Source: JASJBU01 sp965372385 | Lineage (GTDB): Bacteria; Pseudomonadota; Gammaproteobacteria; Chromatiales; Chromatiaceae | Reading direction: 5' to 3' | DNA length: 6,874 bases | NCBI GenBank assembly: GCA_965372385.1 | Contig: CBDVCD010000185.1 | Location: forward strand, 1-6,874 | Shown: positions 1-5,849 of the stretch, in pieces | Numbering within the stretch: position 1 is the stretch's first letter | How the letters are laid out: every line of letters starts with the position of its first letter | Translations under genes and position numbers: made by a program | Notes under the pieces: generated by a model | Seen by the model: the letters and a program-made list of their open reading frames with translations, nothing else | Told to the model about the DNA's origin: nothing | Database searches by the model: none

Positions 1-73
1 GGGGTGGGGAAGTATGTTTGACGGTAAGGGATAATAAGTCCCACCCCCTCAGGGGGAGGTTTAGGGTGGGGGA
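1..73. repeat. GC-rich hairpin repeat upstream of the DUF559 gene
   Basis: The first 73 bases hold G-runs and C-runs that fold back on each other. CCCACCC (40-46) is the exact reverse complement of GGGTGGG (64-70), and CCCCC (44-48) can pair with GGGGG (52-56) across a TCA loop. A related G-rich stretch, GGGGTGGGGA, sits at 1-10 and resembles the one at 64-73, so a further repeat unit may extend left of the window. From memory, C/G-rich repeats of this kind often sit next to DUF559 genes. No coding potential is seen here. The function is unknown; a mobile or dispersed repeat is the simplest reading. Confidence 0.55.
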
Positions 74-99
74 ATCAGCAGCCAGGAGAAGCTTCAGAA

Positions 100-480
100 G
101 TGAGACAACAAATCAAAAACGCTAGACAACTACGCCGCAACATGACGGAAGCTGAGCAATTCCTCTGGCATCGCATCCGCAAGAAACAACTCCACGGCTT
201 CCGTTTTCGTAGACAACACCCCATTGATCCTTACATCGTTGACTTCGTCTGTCTGGAAGCACAACTGGTCATTGAGCTAGACGGAGGACAGCATCAAGAG
301 CAGGCAGAGGCTGACAGGCTTCGCGATCTCTGGTTGTCGTCTAATCAAGGGTTTCGAGTGTTGAGATTTTGGAATAACCATGTCTTCAACGAAACCGAGG
401 CTGTCTTGGATCGGATCGCAGCGCTATTGTTTGATTCTACGCTTGGTATGGAACGGGCAGGGGGATTGCATCATGACTGA
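100..480 (+). CDS. DUF559 domain protein, VSR-like endonuclease fold
   Basis: A 126-residue protein with the full DUF559 pattern: an N-terminal ARQLRRNMTEAEQFLWHRIR helix (residues 8-27), the FRRQHPIDPYIVDF segment (36-49), VIELDGGQH (57-65) and FRVLRFWNNHV near 85-95. DUF559 belongs to the PD-(D/E)XK restriction-endonuclease-like superfamily; D48, E59 and D61 are the likely metal-binding residues by family analogy. No substrate is known. The start is GTG at 100, with AGGAG at 84-88 upstream. The domain core ends near residue 110. The remaining tail is poorly conserved in character and runs into the ribosome binding site and start of the acyl-CoA synthetase gene, overlapping it by 8 bases. 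Codon use looks more A-rich than in the next gene, and a GC-rich repeat lies just upstream; both suit a recently acquired, repeat-associated gene. The family call is firm and the biological role is open. Confidence 0.88.
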   Translation: MRQQIKNARQLRRNMTEAEQFLWHRIRKKQLHGFRFRRQHPIDPYIVDFVCLEAQLVIELDGGQHQEQAEADRLRDLWLSSNQGFRVLRFWNNHVFNETEAVLDRIAALLFDSTLGMERAGGLHHD

Positions 481-2176
481 ACGAAAAAAAAGCTACTGCC
501 ACCGGGGCGGCGAGCCGCCCTTGCTCGGTGCCACCATCCCGGAACATTTCGCCGGGATTGTCCGGCAATTTCCGGAACAGGAGGCTGTGGTCTGCCTGCC
601 GCAAAAGCGCCGTCTGAGCTACGCCGAATTCGCCCAGGCAGTGGACAGGCTGGCGCGGGGAATGCTCGGTAACGGCTTCGGCAAGGGCAGCCGGATCGCG
701 GTCTGGTCGACCAATAACATCGAATGGCTGCTGCTGCAGATGGCCACTGCGCGCATCGGTGCGATCCTGGTGAATATCAACCCGGCCTACCGGTCCCGGG
801 AACTGGCCTATGCCTTGCAGCGCTCGCAGGTGGAGGGGTTGTTCGTGATTCCGTCCTTCCGCAAGAGCGATTATGTGGCAATGTTGCTGCAGCTGCTGCC
901 TGAATTACGCCAAGGGGCTAGAGAATTCAGCAGTGCGGAATTTCCTTTCCTGCGCAGGGTGGTGGTCTATGATCCCTCCAATCCGGAACAAACCGAGCGG
1001 CCGGAGGAAGGTTTCAGCACCTGGCAGGAGGTGCTGGCCGCGAGCAAGGGGATCGCGGCCGAGCGGCTCGATGAGATCGGCGCCTCTCTGGACCGGGATG
1101 ACCCGATCAACATCCAGTACACCTCGGGCACTACCGGTTTTCCCAAGGCGGTGCTGCTGAGCCACCATAACATTCTCAACAATGCCTGGTTCAGCGCCCG
1201 GGCAATGCACTTCACCGAGCGGGATCGGCTCTGCGTGCCGGTACCCTTCTATCACTGTTTTGGCATGGTGCTGGCCAATCTGCTCTGCTTCTCGGTGGGT
1301 GCCTGCATTGTCATCCCCTGCGAGCATTTCGACGCCCGGGCGGTATTACAGGGAGTGGAGGCCGAGCGCTGCACCGCCATTCATGGGGTGCCGACCATGT
1401 TCATTGCGGAGCTGGAAGATCCGGCGTTCCAGCGCTTCGACCTCACCAGCCTGCGTACCGGCATCATGGCGGGAGCGCCCTGTCCGGCGCCCTTGATGAA
1501 GCGGGTGATGCAGGAGATGCACTGCCGGGAGATCCTTATCGGCTATGGCCAGACCGAGGCGTCGCCCCTGACTCACCTGACCACCCGTGACGATGACCTG
1601 CAACGGCGCACCGAGACCGTCGGGACCAATCTACCCCATCAGGAGGTCAAGGTTGTCTCAACAGAGGATGGCCGGACCCTGCCGGTGAGGGAGGTCGGGG
1701 AGATCTGCTTTCGCGGTCACCACATCATGCGGGGCTACTACGGCGATGCAGAGGCCACGACCAAGGCGTTGGATGAGGCGGGCTGGTTGCGCTCAGGCGA
1801 TCTCGGCAGTATGGACGAGGCGGGCTACGTGCAGATCACCGGACGCTTGAAGGAGATGATCATCCGCGGCGGTGAGAATATCTATCCCCGGGAGATCGAA
1901 GAGCTCATCTTCGCCCATCCCCAGGTGGCGGAGGTGGCGGTGTTCGGCGTACCGGATGCGTATTATGGAGAGGAGATCGCCGCCTGGGTTGAGCTGCACA
2001 GCGGGGAGACGATGACTGAGGATGAGTTGCGTCGTTACTTGCGGGAGCGTATCGCCCACTTCAAGGTGCCAAGGTATATCCGTTTCGTGCAGGAGTTCCC
2101 CATGACGGTGACCGGCAAGCTGCAGAAATTCCGTATGCGGGAGATGATGCTGGAGATGTTGAAGACGCAGGCATGA
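473..2176 (+). CDS. fatty-acyl-CoA synthetase, AMP-binding (ACSF2/FadD-like)
   Basis: A 567-residue cytoplasmic ANL-superfamily enzyme that activates a fatty acid with ATP and then forms the acyl-CoA thioester. All core motifs are present: the P-loop-like YTSGTTGFPK (216-225), GYGQTE (357-362), the SGD aspartate (D443) that contacts AMP ribose, the hinge region GRLKEMIIRGGENIYPREIE starting at residue 457, and the C-terminal catalytic lysine K549 in TGKLQKFRMRE. The PINIQYTSGTTG and LSHHNILNN wording resembles the ACSF2-like medium/long-chain acyl-CoA synthetases. Chain-length preference cannot be read from the sequence. The ATG at 473 is chosen over an in-frame ATG at 380 because a G-rich ribosome binding site (GGGGGA, 460-465) lies 7 bases upstream and the protein then begins like its family. 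The start overlaps the end of the DUF559 gene by 8 bases (ATGACTGA), so the two may be translationally coupled. Confidence 0.93.
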   Translation: MTERKKSYCHRGGEPPLLGATIPEHFAGIVRQFPEQEAVVCLPQKRRLSYAEFAQAVDRLARGMLGNGFGKGSRIAVWSTNNIEWLLLQMATARIGAILVNINPAYRSRELAYALQRSQVEGLFVIPSFRKSDYVAMLLQLLPELRQGAREFSSAEFPFLRRVVVYDPSNPEQTERPEEGFSTWQEVLAASKGIAAERLDEIGASLDRDDPINIQYTSGTTGFPKAVLLSHHNILNNAWFSARAMHFTERDRLCVPVPFYHCFGMVLANLLCFSVGACIVIPCEHFDARAVLQGVEAERCTAIHGVPTMFIAELEDPAFQRFDLTSLRTGIMAGAPCPAPLMKRVMQEMHCREILIGYGQTEASPLTHLTTRDDDLQRRTETVGTNLPHQEVKVVSTEDGRTLPVREVGEICFRGHHIMRGYYGDAEATTKALDEAGWLRSGDLGSMDEAGYVQITGRLKEMIIRGGENIYPREIEELIFAHPQVAEVAVFGVPDAYYGEEIAAWVELHSGETMTEDELRRYLRERIAHFKVPRYIRFVQEFPMTVTGKLQKFRMREMMLEMLKTQA

Positions 2177-2210
2177 ATATGCTGATTCGTCTAGTTTTAC
2201 TATTTCAGAA

Positions 2211-2358
2211 TAGCCACAGAGACACAGAGGACACAGAGTTGAATATTTGCTGCAACGCAAGAGGTCCTATCCCATGGAATGGATTCATCTTTCAGTATCA
2301 CTTACCTCAAACACGGAACAGATGGAAAGTCTCTGTGCTCTCTGTGTCTCTGTGGCTA
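2211..2358. repeat. 148-bp inverted-repeat element with CACAGAG heptamer arms
   Basis: The two 28-base arms (2211-2238 and 2331-2358) are reverse complements at 26 of 28 positions; only the dinucleotide at 2230-2231 and its partner at 2338-2339 differ. Each arm starts at its outer end with TAGC and then carries three CACAGAG heptamers (2215-2221, 2223-2229, 2232-2238; mirrored as CTCTGTG at 2331-2337, 2340-2346, 2348-2354). The 92-base core shows no convincing gene. It fills most of the 214-base gap between the acyl-CoA synthetase and dnaJ genes. No clear target duplication is seen at the ends. As RNA it would form one long hairpin. Similar CACAGAG-type palindromes are, from memory, dispersed in many proteobacterial genomes, so a MITE-like or decayed element is likely. 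Confidence 0.8.
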
Positions 2359-2390
2359 ATCTAATGAAAGTAGAATTGGACGGTTGAGCT

Positions 2391-3491
2391 ATGCCAACAA
2401 CAAAGAAACTCGACTACTACAAGGTTCTCGGAGTTTCCAGAGATGTGGATCAGCAGGCGATCAAGCTGGCCTTCAAGCACCTGGCCATGAAATACCATCC
2501 GGACCGCAACAAGGCCCCGGACGCAGAGGAACGTTTCAAGGAGGTGGCCGAGGCCTATGCGGTGCTCAGCGATCCGCAGAAGCGTGCCGCCTACGATGCC
2601 CAGGGACATGCCGGAGTGGCGGGCTTTTCCATGGATGATCTGTATGGGGGGATCAATTTCGATGAGATCTTCGGTTCCCATGGTGTTGCTGGCTTTGGCC
2701 TGGGCGACGACCTCTTCTCCCGCTTCTTCGGGGGAGGGCAACGCGAACCGCGGGTTATCCGTGGTGGCAACATCCAACTGGCCCTCAGTATTTCTCTGGA
2801 TCTTGTTGCAAAGGGTGGCGTGGAAAAGATCCGGTTTCGCCGGCCAAAGGTCTGTCCGACCTGCCATGGTATAGGTGCGGATCCATCCCGCCCGCCGCGA
2901 CCATGCAGTGCCTGTGGCGGTACGGGCCAGAAGGTAGAGCGTTCGCGTCAGCAGGGTATCTTCTTTCAGCAGGCCACTGCTTGCCCGGTCTGTCATGGCC
3001 GGGGTGAGCTGATTGATAGACTCTGCCCGAAATGTGGGGGTAAGGGGGAGATTGAAGAGGAAGAGACGCTGGAACTGAAGATTCCGGTGGGTGTGGAGGA
3101 GGGCATGACCCTGCGGGTGGCGGACCACGGTCGGCCGCCATCGGTGGCAGGTGGTAAATCCGGTGATCTCTATGTGGTGATCCGCAGCCGGGCCGATCCA
3201 CGCTTTGAGCGTCGTGGTCGTGATCTATGGCGGGTTGAAACCATCCCGGTGGCGGATGCGGTACTTGGTTGCTCCCGGCAGGTGCCGACGCTGGATGGCC
3301 TGGTCAAGGTGAATATTCCTCCCGCCACTCAGCCGGATGAGGTGCTGCGCCTGCGCGGAAAGGGCTTGCCAGGTTATCGTGAGCCGGTCCCTGGTGACCT
3401 GTTGATCCGTGTTCGGGTAGAAATCCCTGAACAGCTGTCGAAAGAGGAGAGAAAATTGTACGAGGCGCTACGCAGGATAGGTAAAAGGTAG
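2391..3491 (+). CDS. dnaJ: type I DnaJ-like co-chaperone
   Basis: A 366-residue Hsp40 protein that stimulates the ATPase of a DnaK/Hsp70 partner and delivers unfolded clients. The N-terminal J domain (about 7-72) carries the essential HPD at 36-38. A linker with glycine and phenylalanine follows (about 73-116) but is less purely G/F-rich than in canonical DnaJ. The zinc-binding region has four CxxCxGxG repeats at 155-162, 172-179, 198-205 and 212-219. The C-terminal client-binding domains include VPTLDGLVKVNIPPATQ and RLRGKGLPGY. The length is close to the roughly 375 residues of E. coli DnaJ. No dnaK or grpE is adjacent, so this may be a second, stand-alone J protein rather than the housekeeping one; the gene symbol is therefore family-level. 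The ribosome binding site before ATG 2391 is weak (GGACGG at 2378-2383). The gene converges with the DsrC-family gene downstream. Confidence 0.9.
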   Translation: MPTTKKLDYYKVLGVSRDVDQQAIKLAFKHLAMKYHPDRNKAPDAEERFKEVAEAYAVLSDPQKRAAYDAQGHAGVAGFSMDDLYGGINFDEIFGSHGVAGFGLGDDLFSRFFGGGQREPRVIRGGNIQLALSISLDLVAKGGVEKIRFRRPKVCPTCHGIGADPSRPPRPCSACGGTGQKVERSRQQGIFFQQATACPVCHGRGELIDRLCPKCGGKGEIEEEETLELKIPVGVEEGMTLRVADHGRPPSVAGGKSGDLYVVIRSRADPRFERRGRDLWRVETIPVADAVLGCSRQVPTLDGLVKVNIPPATQPDEVLRLRGKGLPGYREPVPGDLLIRVRVEIPEQLSKEERKLYEALRRIGKR

Positions 3492-3506
3492 AAGGGTTTT
3501 GTATTC

Positions 3507-3540
3507 AGACTGCCGGTAGTTTGGGAGCCACCGGCAATCT
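3507..3540. terminator. candidate stem-loop between convergent genes
   Basis: TGCCGGT (3511-3517) pairs exactly with ACCGGCA (3530-3536) across a 12-base loop. After one mismatch the stem continues for 3 bp (AGA 3507-3509 with TCT 3538-3540). It lies 16 bases after the dnaJ stop and 28 bases beyond the stop of the opposing DsrC-family gene, so it could serve both. Neither strand has a clear T-run right after the stem, so intrinsic termination is not assured. Confidence 0.4.
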
Positions 3541-3562
3541 GATCAGATTGGTTGGATCAACC
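3536..3562. repeat. two short palindromes next to the stem-loop
   Basis: AATCTGATCAGATT (3536-3549) is a perfect 14-bp palindrome centred on GATC. It is followed directly by GGTTG-GAT-CAACC (3550-3562), a 5-bp stem with a 3-base loop. Both lie in the 76-base gap between the convergent dnaJ and DsrC-family genes and overlap the base of the candidate terminator. They could add to termination or be a protein site; nothing in the sequence decides between these. Confidence 0.5.
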
Positions 3563-3567
3563 TAGAA

Positions 3568-3912
3568 TCAATAACCACCCTTCCGCTTGGTCTCAGGCAG
3601 GCCGGCGATCTTGCTGGCTTGTTTTGCCGGACCTTTCGGAAAGTGGATGTAAAGGGCCTTGGCATCCACCTTACCCATATCGGTCCAGACACCCTTGAAG
3701 TGCTTGACCATGTTGCGTTCGTTGGGCTGGTTGCCAGCGTTGTTGAAAAACTCGTCGCGCAGATGGTTGATGATTTCCCAGGCCTTCTCGGACAAGCTGA
3801 CACCCTCTGCTTCAGCGATGGCTTTGGCGACATCTTCGCTCCACTGAGCCTGATCGACCAGGTAGCCGTTTTCGGTGGCTTCGATTGTAGCGCCGTTTAC
3901 TTCATATGACAT
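3568..3912 (-). CDS. DsrC/TusE-family protein lacking all cysteines (RspA-type)
   Basis: A 114-residue protein with the DsrC fold signature: YEVNG, a GYLVD...WSEDVA segment (16-29), LSEKAWEIINHLRDEF (40-55) and the family tail IHFPKGPAKQASKIAGLP (89-106). Canonical DsrC carries a sulfur trisulfide on two cysteines of its flexible C-terminal arm (Cys100 and Cys111 in Allochromatium), and TusE keeps only the last one. Here position 100 is Ser, the end reads ETKRKGGY, and the protein has no cysteine anywhere, so it cannot carry sulfur as DsrC or TusE do. Cysteine-free homologues have been grouped as RspA, proposed regulatory sulfur-related proteins. The start is ATG 3912, not the in-frame GTG 3927 or ATG 3918, because AAGGAG (3919-3924) is placed 6 bases before it. 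It appears to be the last gene of a four-gene minus-strand run, 70 bases after the Cas6-like gene. Confidence 0.88.
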   Translation of the reverse strand: MSYEVNGATIEATENGYLVDQAQWSEDVAKAIAEAEGVSLSEKAWEIINHLRDEFFNNAGNQPNERNMVKHFKGVWTDMGKVDAKALYIHFPKGPAKQASKIAGLPETKRKGGY

Positions 3913-3918
3913 TGACAT

Positions 3919-3924
3919 CTCCTT
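3919..3924 (-). promoter_or_regulatory. ribosome binding site deciding the DsrC-family start
   Basis: AAGGAG read on the minus strand, 6 bases before ATG 3912. The same bases are codons of the longer open frame from GTG 3927, which argues against that upstream start. It is the clearest ribosome binding site in the four-gene run, suggesting this gene is translated independently and well. Confidence 0.75.
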
Positions 3925-3982
3925 CACTAATTCACAGGCAGCCAGGGCCGCCCATAGGACAAATATTCGTTAACTGGGTATC

Positions 3983-4642
3983 TTAAACAGTCTTATGGGG
4001 TACAAACAAGCCGAAACCGCGGTTTCGGTGTGGACCAAGCCCATGCTGTTGCAGGGTGATCGCATCTTCCAGCGGCAGCCCCGCCACCATCAGGCTCTGG
4101 GTCGGCAGCCCTCCGTTCGGGGTGGCAAAGGCCCTGCTCTTGCCGCACAGGATCTTGTTGAAACGGATGTTCATCTCCCGCAGTGTCGCTACCGCAAGAC
4201 GCATGAACTCATCCTCGTCCATCTCGGTGTTGGTGACCAGATGGCGGCAATAGAGGGTCGTGGTGGTGGCCAGGCCGCGGGCATGACTGTCACCAATCTC
4301 AAGCGGGTTATCCTGGATGTGCAGGGTCTTGCCGCTCAAGGTAACCGCATCCGCCAGCCGGTGTTTGGGCAGGCGCAGGACCAGGCGGGTACGCCGGGAG
4401 AGGTAGAGCAGATCATCCCCATTCTCTGGTCGTTCCCAGCCATTGCCGGAGTCGGCTCCATGGATGAGATGCAGGCCAGCCCGGGGTTCGTCGGCGAACC
4501 AGGGCAGCTCGGCCAGAATAGCTTCCGACAGCGGCCAGGCGTGATCCACCGGCAGGGTATTGCATTTGATCTTGAACAGCAGATCGACGACCTCGTCGGA
4601 GGCGATAAACTGTTTTTCGTCTACTTCTTCTTGCCAATACAT
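3983..4642 (-). CDS. Cas6/Cmx6-like RAMP protein, orphan
   Basis: A 219-residue protein resembling the Cas6 variant of the MYXAN-type CRISPR systems (Cmx6). Recognisable parts in order are VDLLFKIKCNTLPVDHAWPL (19-38, with His34), HLIHGADSGNG (58-68), the SRRTRLVLRLPKHRL segment in the middle, and a glycine-rich loop near the end, GLGPHRNRGFGLFVPHK (201-217), typical of RAMP/Cas6 RNA-binding folds. Cas6 enzymes cut CRISPR precursor RNA at repeat hairpins; whether this one cuts RNA is unknown, and His34 is only a candidate catalytic residue. No repeat array or other cas gene is in the window. The start ATG 4642 lies 12 bases after the preceding gene, with only a weak ribosome binding site, pointing to coupled translation in one operon with the 236-aa gene. 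The family call comes from remembered Cmx6 patterns and needs a profile search. Confidence 0.72.
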   Translation of the reverse strand: MYWQEEVDEKQFIASDEVVDLLFKIKCNTLPVDHAWPLSEAILAELPWFADEPRAGLHLIHGADSGNGWERPENGDDLLYLSRRTRLVLRLPKHRLADAVTLSGKTLHIQDNPLEIGDSHARGLATTTTLYCRHLVTNTEMDEDEFMRLAVATLREMNIRFNKILCGKSRAFATPNGGLPTQSLMVAGLPLEDAITLQQHGLGPHRNRGFGLFVPHKTV

Positions 4643-4654
4643 AGATCTGTACTC

Positions 4655-5365
4655 TTACTCGTGAACCGGTATCTTGGACCTTAACTCATCCCGCTCGAAC
4701 CACCAGTCATCCCCGATGATAACATCGAGTACCTTGGCCAGACGAGGCAGAAATTTGGCCGGATCGTCCAGTTCCATACGCTCCACCCAGAAATCGAAGA
4801 TCTCCTGCTCCTCCACCTGGCTGTGACGGCGCGCGACCTGACCCAGCAACTGATTGGTGAAGAACTTCAGGCTCTCACGATCAGGGCCCTCGGCGCGCAG
4901 GTCAACCAGGTAATTCGCCGTGACCGCCGCAATCGCCGCCCCGTCGGACGCGTCTGGAGTCTCGTCCACCAGATGCTGCAGCATGGCGACACTCAGCTCC
5001 GGGTCTACCGGGAAGGTGACACCGAGCCAGATACCCTGGGCCAGCGCCTTGACCGAGTCCGATTTTTCCGCCTGGTAAAGGATATCACAAGCCTCAACCG
5101 CGCTGAGCCAGAGCTCATTTTGCAAGGCTTCATCCAGTACAGTACGGGTCTGTTCCCAGGCCTCATCGGTGCGATCCAGATCCAGCAGGATATATCCGCT
5201 CTCCAGGATCAGGCTGAGGCGCTGTTGAACGGGTGCCTCAGCCGGCAGGGCAGCGAGCGCCTCCTGCTTTTCGTCAAGACTGATCTCAAGCAGTTTACTC
5301 GATTTGACTGCGTCTTCAGAACATTCACTTTCGCCAAGAAAGGCCTCTGATTCCAGATACTTCAC
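4655..5365 (-). CDS. acidic helical-repeat protein of unknown function
   Basis: A 236-residue protein that I do not recognise as a named family. It looks almost wholly alpha-helical and acidic, with no signal peptide or membrane segment. Residues about 45-100 have TPR-like helix spacing (ESGYILLDLDRTDEAWEQT, then a VEACDILYQAE helix), suggesting a protein-binding scaffold. The end carries a distinctive GDDWWFERDEL stretch (218-228). The start is GTG 5365, preceded by GAGAG at 5376-5380, 10 bases away. An in-frame stop at 5414-5416 with no ATG or GTG in between limits other choices. It lies 32 bases after the 58-aa gene and 12 bases before the Cas6-like gene, so it is probably co-transcribed with both. 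A role as partner of the Cas6-like or DsrC-like protein is only a guess from position. Confidence 0.8.
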   Translation of the reverse strand: MKYLESEAFLGESECSEDAVKSSKLLEISLDEKQEALAALPAEAPVQQRLSLILESGYILLDLDRTDEAWEQTRTVLDEALQNELWLSAVEACDILYQAEKSDSVKALAQGIWLGVTFPVDPELSVAMLQHLVDETPDASDGAAIAAVTANYLVDLRAEGPDRESLKFFTNQLLGQVARRHSQVEEQEIFDFWVERMELDDPAKFLPRLAKVLDVIIGDDWWFERDELRSKIPVHE

Positions 5366-5397
5366 AATAATTTCACTCTCTAAATCGATTAAGGGTG

Positions 5398-5574
5398 TCA
5401 GGTAAAGGCCGCTTCAAGACGGTCTTCCCAATTCTCCGGTGTGTCCGGAAAGGGTGGTTTGACGTCGATTCGGAAGAACATCTCCGATTTTTTTCGTTCC
5501 TTTACTACCTCGAGCAGTCTCTCAAAGGTTTCGACATCGGAGTTTTGCATCATCACTTCACTTAGGTACAACAT
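5398..5574 (-). CDS. small 58-aa protein, first gene of the minus-strand run
   Basis: An open frame of 58 codons from ATG 5574 to TGA 5398-5400. The product begins MLYLSEVMMQ, has a likely charged helix around residues 11-31 (FERLLEVVKERKKSE at 17-31), a short beta-like MFFRIDV, and ends PPFPDTPENWEDRLEAAFT. No membrane segment or metal motif is seen. GAAAGG (5583-5588) serves as a ribosome binding site 8 bases upstream. Evidence for it being real: protein-like composition, the ribosome binding site, and its exact fit into the otherwise empty space ahead of the 236-aa gene in the same orientation (32-base gap). The function is unknown. In-frame ATGs at codons 8 and 9 are alternative starts but lack a ribosome binding site. 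Confidence 0.6.
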   Translation of the reverse strand: MLYLSEVMMQNSDVETFERLLEVVKERKKSEMFFRIDVKPPFPDTPENWEDRLEAAFT

Positions 5575-5650
5575 GAGTTAAGCCTTTCATGGATAGTCAG
5601 GCAGGTTTTAATTGCCAGGTAATTTCTCAGTAATTTGCTCGGTTATTGCT

Positions 5651-5679
5651 ATTGAACATCAAGTTTGATTTTCATTCAA
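5651..5679 (-). promoter_or_regulatory. possible sigma-70 promoter for the minus-strand run
   Basis: Read on the minus strand, TTGAAT (5674-5679) and TTCAAT (5651-5656) are separated by exactly 17 bases; each matches the sigma-70 consensus at 4 of 6 positions. Transcription would start near 5644, giving a leader of about 70 bases before the 58-aa gene. It overlaps the TCAAGTTT direct repeats, which could then be an operator. AT-rich sequence makes chance matches common, so this is weak. Confidence 0.25.
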
Positions 5680-5810
5680 GTTTACCTATGGAGTTCTTGG
5701 GGTAAATTTCTGCCTATCCCTGGATGGGGGGTGTTTTAGAGTATTGGTATGTACTAAACATTATAAGTCATTCATTTCACAGCATTTAATATAAAATATG
5801 GAGAGGAATT

Positions 5811-5849
5811 ATGGCAAGTTTAGGATTAGGAATATCCCTAATGGGGTAG
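5811..5849 (+). CDS. putative 12-codon leader peptide upstream of dsrA
   Basis: ATG 5811 to TAG 5847-5849 encodes MASLGLGISLMG. A strong purine-rich ribosome binding site (GGAGAGGA, 5800-5807; GGAG is 7 bases before the ATG) precedes it, better than most in this window. The stop codon sits at the edge of an inverted repeat (5841-5847 with 5868-5874), and the last codons are part of two other possible helices, so translation would change which RNA structure forms. It lies 212 bases before dsrA. No run of one amino acid suggests a sensing function. It could also be chance, since short frames with a good ribosome binding site do occur. Confidence 0.35.
   Translation: MASLGLGISLMG

Noticed and set aside
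380..472. Longer N-terminus for the acyl-CoA synthetase from ATG 380
   Set aside because: The extra 31 residues lie in another frame of the DUF559 coding region, have no family match, and a good ribosome binding site favours ATG 473.
2173..2364. Plus-strand 63-codon frame after the acyl-CoA synthetase gene
   Set aside because: It runs through both arms of the CACAGAG inverted repeat and overlaps the previous stop; its composition follows the repeat, not a protein.
2361..3128. Minus-strand open frame of 255 codons opposite dnaJ
   Set aside because: It is antisense to a clear type I DnaJ with intact J domain and zinc motifs; its protein shows no recognisable family features.
3995..4684. Plus-strand frame of 229 codons opposite the Cas6-like gene
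   Set aside because: It is a shadow: the minus-strand protein has conserved family segments and operon spacing, while this one has neither.
3983..5574. CRISPR array near the Cas6-like gene
   Set aside because: No regularly spaced repeats of 25-40 bases occur here or elsewhere in the window; the repeats present are simple inverted pairs.
5790..5795. TATAAA as a dsrA -10 box
   Set aside because: No acceptable -35 lies 16-18 bases upstream, and a start near 5802 would cut into the leader ORF's ribosome binding site.
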